Of a DNA stretch of 64,000 nt, positions 39,597-47,234 are shown one piece after another. The DNA is taken from contig NZ_CP014234.1 in the NCBI RefSeq assembly GCF_001553955.1, positions 992,001 to 1,056,000 of the forward strand. The letters run 5' to 3'. Each line of letters starts with the position of its first letter. Position 1 is the stretch's first letter. The translations under genes were made by a program, and so were the position numbers. A model generated the notes under the pieces. That model ran no database searches, was not told where the DNA came from, and worked only from the letters and a program-made list of their open reading frames with translations. Source of the stretch: Moraxella osloensis. Its GTDB lineage: Bacteria > Pseudomonadota > Gammaproteobacteria > Pseudomonadales > Moraxellaceae.

Positions 39597-40098
39597 CTAT
39601 ACTGAACAAGATAGTTTTATCTTAATTTGGATTGAGATTCACTCAAATCGCTGATTGGGTCGTTGCCTAACACTCATTTGAGTGATACAAAAAATTTATC
39701 GACGTGTTGACTTGCAATTGTTTGCTAATAGACACATCTTAATAAAATTAACACATGAGTAAGCGTAATAAAGTTAGTGTTAAATGGCTAAACATGGGCA
39801 CCCCAAAACGGTTATGATATATAAAACGGTTAAGATATATAAAGTGAGTATGGCATTTACTTTATTTTAACGTTTAACATTTATTTTAAGGCTTAACACG
39901 CCCAAAACCAACGCACTATCATAGCTAAAACGCGCTGCTATAGCGACTACTCTGTCATATTTTATTATTGCTAGCGCAGTATCAAATCAAACTTAATCAC
40001 ACAAAAATTCACAGGGAAAGTGAGTTGATAATTTTAAATGAACAAGGTTAGTTTTTTTGCTCTTTGAGGAAATCTGGTAAGTAAGGTGTAGAATTGAC
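39597..40098. promoter_or_regulatory. Divergent region, DUF1615 gene and relA, with nested dyads
   Basis: About 500 bp. TCACTCAAAT (39639-39648) is matched by ATTTGAGTGA (39676-39685), and CACTCA-TT-TGAGTG (39671-39684) is itself a dyad. These repeated half-sites upstream of the lipoprotein gene look like an operator. No reading frame is credible here. Confidence 0.4.
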
Positions 40099-42513
40099 AT
40101 GGTAAAAATACGAGAAAGTTTGCCGCTCTTGGATGGAAAAGACGTTGATCATGATAGTACCACGATGATTGCGAGTATCACTGCCAGCCAGCGTCATTTC
40201 ACCCATACTGACTTGCCCATTCTCTCTGAGCCTGCCAGTCACATCATCGATGAGCATACCATTGATACCGAAGCTTGGCTGGCATCGATGGCAAAACGCG
40301 CCCATCTCACCGAGCTGCCTGAGCTGACCAAAGCCTGTCAACTGCTCAAAAATCAAGATTTAAGTACCGAAAGCAACCGCTCTAATGCGTTTTTGACCGG
40401 GATTGGGATTGCGGATATTTTGGGTTATCTGTACCAAGATGAAGATACACTCGTTGCTGCGATGTTATACCGTGCTGCGCGTATCCAAATTTTTACCCCC
40501 AAACAAATCCAAGCCACCTTTGGCGATGAAGTCGCAGAGCTGGTGCAAGAAACGCTAGCCCTGGGGCGACTATCGGATTTGATAGAGAACAACAAGCGCT
40601 TAGAAGACCACTTTAACAACAACCAGCGCGAGCAGTTATCGGGCATTTATAATATGCTCATCTCAATGACCAATGATGTGCGTGTGGTGCTAATCAAATT
40701 GGCTGAGCGTACTTTTGCGATGCGAGAGCTGTCGTATGCCAGTCCTGAGCGTCAGCAACGGGTCGCGCGTGAGGTCATGACAATTTACGCGCCGCTAGCG
40801 CATCGCATGGGTATTGCCCAGCTTAAATGGGAGCTTGAGGACTTATCGTTTCGTTATCTTGCGCCTGACCGCTACAAAGAAATCGCCAAATTACTCTCTG
40901 AAAAACGTAGCGAGCGCGAAACCTATATCGACCGGGTTGCCCAACAACTGCGCGAGGCGTTAGCTGCCCAAGGGATTGACGGGGAAATCACCGGTCGTGT
41001 CAAACACATCTACTCGATTTATCGTAAGATGAAACTCAAATCACTGTCGTTTGACCAGTTATATGACATCCGCGCACTGCGGGTACTGGTGCATAACAAT
41101 GCCGATTGTTATCACGTATTGGGGCTGGTGCATGGTTTGTGGCGCTATATTCCCGAACAGTTTGATGACTATATCACCAACCCAAAAACCAATGGCTATC
41201 GCTCGCTACATACCGCGGTGATTGCTGAGAACAAATCGCTGGAAGTACAAATTCGTACCTTTGACATGCACTATGAAGCTGAACTTGGCATGTGTGCACA
41301 CGTCAACTACAAAGAAGGTACCAAAAACAAAAAAGACGACTATCTGACCAAAAAAATCAGCTCACTGCGTCAGTTATTGCTCAATCAAGAAAATGCTGAC
41401 AATCATGACCCGTTAAAATTTGTATTAGATAAACATGTTGAGCATGAGCATGGCGAGCTCGATGAAGAAGAACAAGTCGTTGATTTTGGGGAATTTGAGC
41501 GGATTTATGTGTTTAGTCGTGATGGCGATATCATCGAATTGCCCAAAGGCTCAACCGTGCTTGATTTTGCCTATCATGTGCATACCCATGTCGGCAATCG
41601 CGCCCAAGCTGCTCGCGTCAACAAACGCTATGTGCCGCTGACCTATCAGCTCAAAACAGGCGAACAAGTTGAGATTATTACCAAGCAATCACGCGAGCCA
41701 AACCGTGATTGGCTAGTGGCATCGTTAGGTTATATCAATACCAGTCGCGCTCGCAGCAAACTGCGCCAATGGTTTAATAAGCAAGACCGTGATAAAAATA
41801 TCGAAACAGGGAAGCACATACTAAACAAAGAATTGGCGCGCATGTCGGTACACCCTAACAGTATCGATTTAAATGATTACGTCAAATTTTTTAATGCCAA
41901 AAACAGTGATGATATTTTGGTAGGGCTAGTCAATGGCAACGTTGAATTGCATAATTTGACCGGTCATATCAGTCGTCATCTAGATTTAGAACCCGAAGTC
42001 ACTGATACTGAGCTTATCCCCAGTATTCACCCCAAAGCCACAGGCAAGCTAGATGCGTATAAAATCGAAGTCGATGGCTTGGATAACATTGCTATTCACT
42101 TGGCAAATTGCTGCTCGCCTGTGCAAGGTGAGTCAATTGCGGGTTATATCACCCAGTCCAATGGCGTATCCGTCCACCGCAGTGATTGCGTCGAATACGA
42201 GCGACTGGTGGAGCGTGAGCCTGAACGCGCCATTAGTGCCGCTTGGTATGGCAATAAAGGCAAAAGCCAATTGGTACAAATATACCTTGAATCGTATGAC
42301 AGGCGTGGCTTGCTTAAAGACCTGACCCAAATCATCGACCAAGAAAATGTCAATATCCGCCAAGTCGATACCCTAAGCGGGGATGATGATATCGCGCGGT
42401 TGAATTTTACCATAGAAGTGACGGGGCTAAGTCAGTTGTCCAAGCTTTTGGCAAAACTAGAGCAGCAACATGGTATTATCTTGGCGCGTCGTATCGTCAA
42501 TAACAAGTCTTAA
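40099..42513 (+). CDS. relA: (p)ppGpp synthetase RelA
   Basis: Stringent-response GTP/GDP pyrophosphokinase that senses uncharged tRNA on the ribosome. The 804-residue protein has a degenerate N-terminal HD domain (the HD pair is missing in EDTLVAAMLYRAARI), as in RelA and unlike SpoT. The synthetase follows with RVKHIYSIYRKMK and YDIRALRVLVHN. EQFDDYITNPKTNGYRSLHT has the EFDD-type acidic motif of monofunctional RelA. TGS (about 465-530, VFSRDGDIIELPKGSTVLDFAYHVHT is positions 470-495), zinc-finger (NCCSPVQGE, with CCSP) and C-terminal ACT domains complete it. mutM starts 27 bp downstream, so the two are probably cotranscribed. Confidence 0.95.
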   Translation: MVKIRESLPLLDGKDVDHDSTTMIASITASQRHFTHTDLPILSEPASHIIDEHTIDTEAWLASMAKRAHLTELPELTKACQLLKNQDLSTESNRSNAFLTGIGIADILGYLYQDEDTLVAAMLYRAARIQIFTPKQIQATFGDEVAELVQETLALGRLSDLIENNKRLEDHFNNNQREQLSGIYNMLISMTNDVRVVLIKLAERTFAMRELSYASPERQQRVAREVMTIYAPLAHRMGIAQLKWELEDLSFRYLAPDRYKEIAKLLSEKRSERETYIDRVAQQLREALAAQGIDGEITGRVKHIYSIYRKMKLKSLSFDQLYDIRALRVLVHNNADCYHVLGLVHGLWRYIPEQFDDYITNPKTNGYRSLHTAVIAENKSLEVQIRTFDMHYEAELGMCAHVNYKEGTKNKKDDYLTKKISSLRQLLLNQENADNHDPLKFVLDKHVEHEHGELDEEEQVVDFGEFERIYVFSRDGDIIELPKGSTVLDFAYHVHTHVGNRAQAARVNKRYVPLTYQLKTGEQVEIITKQSREPNRDWLVASLGYINTSRARSKLRQWFNKQDRDKNIETGKHILNKELARMSVHPNSIDLNDYVKFFNAKNSDDILVGLVNGNVELHNLTGHISRHLDLEPEVTDTELIPSIHPKATGKLDAYKIEVDGLDNIAIHLANCCSPVQGESIAGYITQSNGVSVHRSDCVEYERLVEREPERAISAAWYGNKGKSQLVQIYLESYDRRGLLKDLTQIIDQENVNIRQVDTLSGDDDIARLNFTIEVTGLSQLSKLLAKLEQQHGIILARRIVNNKS

Positions 42514-42539
42514 TGCTTTAAATAGGAGTCACACGGCGT

Positions 42540-43430
42540 ATGCCAGAATTGCCTGAAGTGCAGACGACAGCGACGAGTCTGCAACCTTTGCTCAATCAAA
42601 CCGTTGAAAAAGTTAGCGTCTTTCAGCCCAAATTGCGTTGGGCGGTGCCTGATGACTTGGTAAGTTTGGTAGATTATCAACTTATCAACATTGAGCGGCG
42701 AGCCAAATATCTGATTCTCACCTTTAACGGGGGCGCGGCGCAAAAAAAACTGCTCATCCACTTGGGGATGTCGGGTAGCTTACAGCAGCATCCTGTGGGG
42801 TTTGACAAGCGTAAACACGATCATGTGATTTTGACGTTTAATAAGGGCAAAAAACTCACCCAACTGCATTATCATGACCCACGGCGGTTTGGCATGTTAC
42901 TGTGGCTGGATGACTATGAAGACAAGCTGATTACCCATTTGGGTGTAGAGCCGCTCTCAGAAGACTTTAGCGCTGACTATCTGTATCACCATATCCATAA
43001 TCGCAAAAAACCGATTGAGCGCCCCATCAAATCGGTGATTATGGCGCAAGAGATTGTGGTCGGTGTGGGCAATATCTATGCAACCGAAAGCCTATTTTTA
43101 TCAAAAATTCATCCGTTGACCCCTGCCCATCTCATCAGCCACGAACAGCTCATCACCTTGGTCGCCCATATTCGACAAGTCCTACAAACATCGATTGAAA
43201 AAGGCGGCTCAACGTTAAAAGATTTTACCGTAGCCGATGGACAAACGGGGTATTTTCAGCAAACGTTACTGGTATATGGGCATAAAGGCGCTGATTGTCC
43301 GAGCTGTGGCACTACCATCGACAATGTCAAAATCAATCAGCGTGCCAGCACGTTCTGTCCCACTTGCCAGCCGCTGATAACCCACAAAAAAACAGTGAAA
43401 AAATCACTCAAAAAAACGCTTAGAAAATAA
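42540..43430 (+). CDS. mutM: Formamidopyrimidine-DNA glycosylase MutM
   Basis: Base-excision repair enzyme removing 8-oxoguanine, with AP-lyase activity. The 296-residue protein begins MPELPEVQT, with catalytic Pro2 and Glu3. HLGMSGSL and the conserved Lys region, EIVVGVGNIYATESLF, and a C-terminal zinc finger (CPSC and CPTC, about residues 260-280) follow. A lysine-rich tail of 15 residues extends past the finger. Cotranscription with relA is likely. The composite transposon begins about 100 bp downstream and leaves mutM intact. Confidence 0.96.
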   Translation: MPELPEVQTTATSLQPLLNQTVEKVSVFQPKLRWAVPDDLVSLVDYQLINIERRAKYLILTFNGGAAQKKLLIHLGMSGSLQQHPVGFDKRKHDHVILTFNKGKKLTQLHYHDPRRFGMLLWLDDYEDKLITHLGVEPLSEDFSADYLYHHIHNRKKPIERPIKSVIMAQEIVVGVGNIYATESLFLSKIHPLTPAHLISHEQLITLVAHIRQVLQTSIEKGGSTLKDFTVADGQTGYFQQTLLVYGHKGADCPSCGTTIDNVKINQRASTFCPTCQPLITHKKTVKKSLKKTLRK

Positions 43431-43544
43431 AGGCTCTGCATTAATGTAAAAAAACCTGCGGCAAAGACAATTTTACTTGATAATTCTTGGCAAAATTGAT
43501 GTAATGTTCCTGAACTATTCAGCAACAACCTAGCAAAACTTGTT

Positions 43545-44332
43545 GGTGGTGTTTCAAAAAGTATGCTGGCATTAAACGAATCCATTATTGATATAAAAGA
43601 ACACTAAATCAAAGGCTTTGAAATGATTTTCAAGCTTTTTGGAGAAGTTGCAGCTTCTCCTAAAGCCTCGCCTGATTCGATGCCGTAATCGACAATTATT
43701 GCCTTCTATACCCACAGTGAAAAATTTACCAATCAACTGTTTGCATTCTTTAAAGGTCGTAACAAAGCTATCCCAATGGTCACTTGATATACATGTATAG
43801 CTTACACCTAACTGCTTCAATTTTAATTTAAGTCGTTTTGCAGTGGCTAAATCTCGGTTACCCCATACATAAGCAACAATTTCACCTGTTTCTCGATGAT
43901 AGGCATAAATTAGCCATTGTTTATTTTGCTTATGACCAACAAAAGTCCAAAACTCATCTACTTCAAGGGTTTCATAATGACTTTGCTGTGCTCGAAGTTG
44001 ATATTTTGATTGGCTAAGTGTCCGTAGAACTTTACCGATACTTACTCTTTCAATTTCTGCTATATCCCTGACACCACTGCCTCGCACCATGAGGTGTAAT
44101 ATTTTGGTTTTGATACCTGAGTGACAGCCTTGATAACTGAGAGCATGATCACCAATAAATTGACGTCTGCATATTTTACATTGGTAATTTTGCTTACCAT
44201 CTACTTTTGTGCCATTTTTCTTTATACTGTCACTTAGGCAGGCTGGACACTTGATTTCTAGAGTTATTCGCATTTCTCTATTTTATCAAAATCCAACCTG
44301 CTTTTTTTCAGCATACTTTTTGAAACACCACC
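43545..44332 (-). mobile_element. IS1-family insertion sequence, left copy
   Basis: 788 bp with perfect 24-bp terminal inverted repeats beginning GGTGGTGTTTCAAAAAGTAT. Carries one transposase frame. It interrupts an ISAba11-like copy, of which 44 bp remain on its right side. Confidence 0.93.
43572..44273 (-). CDS. IS1-family transposase (left copy)
   Basis: A 233-residue transposase in a single frame, unlike classical IS1, where InsA and InsB are joined by frameshifting. The zinc-finger N-terminus has CPACLSDSIKKNG and CKICRRQF. A helix-turn-helix region (IAEIERVSIGKVLRTL) follows, then the catalytic set with LEVDEFWTFVG, SSDHWDSF and GIEGNNCRLRHRIRRGF. The protein sequence is identical to the right copy at 51315. 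Intact, so mobility is likely. Confidence 0.93.
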   Translation of the reverse strand: MRITLEIKCPACLSDSIKKNGTKVDGKQNYQCKICRRQFIGDHALSYQGCHSGIKTKILHLMVRGSGVRDIAEIERVSIGKVLRTLSQSKYQLRAQQSHYETLEVDEFWTFVGHKQNKQWLIYAYHRETGEIVAYVWGNRDLATAKRLKLKLKQLGVSYTCISSDHWDSFVTTFKECKQLIGKFFTVGIEGNNCRLRHRIRRGFRRSCNFSKKLENHFKAFDLVFFYINNGFV

Positions 44333-44376
44333 AAGTATTTTAATACTTTTTTGAATCCGTCAATGCGTAAGTCCTA
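44333..44376 (-). mobile_element. 44-bp relic of an ISAba11-like element
   Basis: Matches base for base, on the opposite strand, the first 44 bp of the complete element at 45813. It ends in the same 13-bp terminal repeat (TGCGTAAGTCCTA at 44364-44376). The rest of this copy was removed when IS1 arrived. Confidence 0.85.
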
Positions 44377-45001
44377 TTAATTTATTTTTTTTAGGACAAA
44401 CCTTAACAAAATTACAAATTTGTAATTTGGTTGTCATTTAGGTGTATATATCTAGGAATTAGTATATGAAGAAATTATTTTTTGGTCCAAGATATGATTA
44501 GATTCAATAATATATATATGAAGATTGTTTTAGTTATTTTTACTATAGTTTTTTCAACCAGTAGTTTTGCTGATGGGGGACTTCGTTTCTTAGAGAAAAA
44601 TTTAGAAATAATTAACAATGAAAAAAGCAAAGGGTGTGAAGAGAATTAATTCAAAATTATAATGAAGCACATATAACTAGGAAAACTAAAAATTAGTTAT
44701 TTTTAGTATGGTGTAACTAAGATTAATTAATTTTTTTAAATCGAATGATAAATATATTTATTGTTTTTAATTTATTCTTTACCATTTTCAAATTTTTAAA
44801 TAATCCGAAAAGACTATTTTAAACTTTAGGGTTACATATGCTCCTATACATAGGCAGGAATAAATATGCAACTTAGTATATTTGCAACAATAGTACTGGA
44901 AAGATTCATGTAATAATGCTTAAAACTCTCTAATTAGTTAGGGAGGCATTGGAATTGGAGAAAAAAGTAAAGTGCCCACTAGCAAATGTGGTTATTGGAG
45001 G
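44377..45001. other. Very AT-rich cargo DNA, left part
   Basis: About 625 bp, very AT-rich. Apart from the small frame at 44518 it holds no credible gene. Confidence 0.5.
44518..44649 (+). CDS. Small secreted peptide ORF, unknown
   Basis: A 43-codon frame starting MKIVLVIFTIVFSTSSFADG, a good signal peptide with cleavage likely after SFA. The mature part of about 25 residues is charged, with a single Cys near the end. It may be the beginning of a decayed periplasmic protein gene. There is no strong ribosome site. Confidence 0.35.
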   Translation: MKIVLVIFTIVFSTSSFADGGLRFLEKNLEIINNEKSKGCEEN

Positions 45002-45114
45002 GGCTTTGTTGCACAAAGATTTCATAACTATATGATTTTAAAAGTTTTGATTATTTTTTGATCCAAAATTAAATTTATTTAAATCAGATGCTTACATATT
45101 TATGCAACAAAGCC
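45002..45114. mobile_element. 113-bp mini-element with IS6-type inverted repeats
   Basis: Starts GGCTTTGTTGCA and ends TGCAACAAAGCC, a perfect 12-bp inverted repeat. The ends resemble those of the Acinetobacter IS6 group (IS1006 and relatives). The 113-bp interior is AT-rich and codes for nothing. No 8-bp target duplication is visible (ATTGGAGG against GTAGCTAT). It is either a deletion derivative of an IS6-family element or a MITE. Confidence 0.65.
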
Positions 45115-45199
45115 GTAGCTATTTAATTTTTTATATTTTAGTTTAAATATAAACATGTTATGTTTAATTTGATCTAATATAAATTTGTGGGCTAAGCAC

Positions 45200-45442
45200 A
45201 TGACTCAAACACGTCCAAGAATGACCAAATTATTTGAACAGCTTGGTTTAGCTTCTACTGAAGAAGCAATTGCAAAATTCATAGAGAGCCATCAGCTAGC
45301 TGGAGATGTTTTTTTAACACAAGCAATTTTTTGGACTGATGCTCAACGTCATTTTTTAGAAGAAAAACTACACTCTGATGGTGAATGGACGACAGTGATT
45401 GATCAATTAAATGAGTCTTTACATGAAAATTCAGTAAAATAA
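45200..45442 (+). CDS. DUF2789 family protein
   Basis: An 80-residue protein from ATG 45200 (MTQTRPRMTKLFEQLGL); an in-frame TTG at 45185 is less likely. The pattern LFEQLGLASTEEAIAKFI, then FLTQAIFWTDAQRHFLEEKL and a closing W-T-V-I-D-Q-L-N is that of DUF2789, a short gammaproteobacterial family of unknown function. Its very AT-rich codon use fits the transposon cargo and not the host. It stands alone. Confidence 0.75.
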   Translation: MTQTRPRMTKLFEQLGLASTEEAIAKFIESHQLAGDVFLTQAIFWTDAQRHFLEEKLHSDGEWTTVIDQLNESLHENSVK

Positions 45443-45812
45443 TTTTCCGTTAGTATTAAGGATCTACATTCTTCCCTGCATTGAATACAACTCATTCATA
45501 CAGTAGTACTGTTTTGGAGATGGAATCTCTATTATATAAGTAGTAGATTCCTTACTCTGAAATTTGGATTATAAACCCTAATATTAAAAATAATCTTCTT
45601 TACCTTCTATCTAATAAATATACCAATAAGTTTAATAATTAAATTATCCACCCTTTTTTCTATAAAAAACTATTTTGATCAACTGTATTTTTTCTTTAAA
45701 GGAATAACAGTGTAAATTACATTAAGAATGTGTCTCTAACTAGCCTTGGAGTCATCTAATCATTTCATTTTTATTTTTTTAAGCACATAAAATCATAACA
45801 ACTTTAATAGTT
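45443..45812. other. AT-rich spacer before the ISAba11-like element
   Basis: About 370 bp of AT-rich DNA with no reading frame, repeat or promoter that I can support. Confidence 0.5.
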
Positions 45813-46913
45813 TAGGACTTACGCATTGACGGATTCAAAAAAGTATTAAAATACTTTATAAAGTATCTGTGATCAGACGAATTAAACATGCTTCTACAGC
45901 AACTTGTACATTACCCATTTATATGGGCTTTCTCATGACAGAACCGAACTCTATTAGCTGCACACAACTTGCCGAGACTTATAACATCTCGCATGATAGT
46001 GTAAATCGCTTTCTAGAACGTGAAGACTACACACCTCACGACCTATATCAAGAAGCAATTCAACATATTGATAATAATAAACTTATAGTCAGTATTGATG
46101 ATACTGTTTTAGATAAACCCTATAGTCAACATATGGACTTGGTTAGCTATTTTTGGTCAGGCAAACACCACCGATCCGTCAAGGGTATTAATCTCATTAC
46201 CTTGTATGCGACAGATCAGAATGGTCAAAATATTCCAATTAATTTCCGAATTTATGACAAATCTGAAAGTAAAACCAAGAATGATTACTTTATGGATATG
46301 TTAAGTGAAGTACTCAGTTGGGGTGCAAAGATTCAATTTATTACAGGTGATAGTTGGTATTCATCGACTGGAAATCTAAAAACCATAAGAAAATATGGTA
46401 TTCGATTTATGTTTGGTATCGACTGTAACCGTAAGGTTTCCCCAGAAAAAGGACAATGGTTTCAACTGCGTTTATTGCCAAATTTCCATCAGGGTCAAGT
46501 GGTCTGGCTCAAAGATTTTGGCTTTGTACAATTATTTAAGACTCAGTTAAAAGAACAGCAGAGGTTTTATATTGTGCATCAAGATGAAGATGATTTATTG
46601 TCCTTTGAGGGTTTTCATGAATTACATTCAAGTCATTGGAAAATAGAGCAATATCACCGGGTGATTAAACAGGTTTGTCATATTGAAAAGTTTCAAGTAA
46701 GACGATCTAAACTGATTTTGAATCATATTTTTTCAGCCTTGATGGCCTACGTCGAGATACAAAAGAACCAGTTTGAGCGGATCTTTGAAAATGTATATCG
46801 TTGGCAGAAGAAATTATTTAGACCAGTTATCAAAAACTTCATTGATGACTTTATTCTCGATAAAAATCATCTGCTACCACAGAGAATCTATAAATAATAG
46901 TGCGTAAGTCCTA
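45813..46913 (+). mobile_element. ISAba11-like IS701-family insertion sequence
   Basis: 1101 bp between perfect 13-bp terminal repeats TAGGACTTACGCA (45813-45825) and TGCGTAAGTCCTA (46901-46913). Length and repeat size agree with what I remember for ISAba11 of Acinetobacter. The flanking pentamers TAGTT and TGTAC differ, so there is no target duplication, as expected after recombination between two copies. Confidence 0.8.
45869..46897 (+). CDS. IS701-family DDE transposase (ISAba11-like)
   Basis: A 342-codon frame (GTG at 45869). Next in-frame ATGs lie at codons 19 and 24. The IS4/IS701-type catalytic set is visible: SIDDTVLDKP, TGDSWYSS with the second Asp, and SHWKIEQYHRVIKQ with the YREK-like Glu. 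The frame has no stop, so the element may be active. The transposase is typical of Acinetobacter, supporting that source for the cargo. Confidence 0.85.
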   Translation: MIRRIKHASTATCTLPIYMGFLMTEPNSISCTQLAETYNISHDSVNRFLEREDYTPHDLYQEAIQHIDNNKLIVSIDDTVLDKPYSQHMDLVSYFWSGKHHRSVKGINLITLYATDQNGQNIPINFRIYDKSESKTKNDYFMDMLSEVLSWGAKIQFITGDSWYSSTGNLKTIRKYGIRFMFGIDCNRKVSPEKGQWFQLRLLPNFHQGQVVWLKDFGFVQLFKTQLKEQQRFYIVHQDEDDLLSFEGFHELHSSHWKIEQYHRVIKQVCHIEKFQVRRSKLILNHIFSALMAYVEIQKNQFERIFENVYRWQKKLFRPVIKNFIDDFILDKNHLLPQRIYK

Positions 46914-46935
46914 TGTACTATGATAAGATTAACCC

Positions 46936-46955
46936 GTTAGGTCAGGTGGCCTAAC
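46936..46955. promoter_or_regulatory. Imperfect palindrome upstream of the alkyl sulfatase
   Basis: GTTAGGTCA-GG-TGGCCTAAC, arms of 9 bp with one mismatch, in the 320-bp leader region between the ISAba11-like element and the sulfatase. It could be an operator; it is not the same sequence as the palindrome at 50343. The rest of 46914-47234 shows nothing certain. Confidence 0.35.
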
Positions 46956-47234
46956 TTAAATAAAAAAGTCTCCGACAAACCCGGTACGGTTCAGTAAATC
47001 AACGTTATGATTAGTCTAAACTGATCATTGATTAAAAATGTTGCTACTAAAAACGATGTAAGTCAAAAATGATGCGAGCTAAGGACGAGCATGAATTAAT
47101 TAACGATCATGAATGAACTTATGGAGGGTAAAGGACTTTATAGCGAGATTAAGTCATCGTATTAGATGTCGAATGAAAAGAACAGTACAGATCAGAAAAT
47201 CAAAAATTATGGATATTTTGAAGAAGGAAAGACA

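Noticed and set aside
40099..42513. Assignment of the stringent-response gene as bifunctional SpoT
   Set aside because: The hydrolase HD pair is missing and the synthetase has the acidic EQFDDY motif typical of monofunctional RelA.
47166..47234. Upstream extension of the alkyl sulfatase frame from the ATG at 47166
   Set aside because: The extra 23 residues would bury the signal peptide; the ATG at 47235 has a good ribosome site and leads straight into it.
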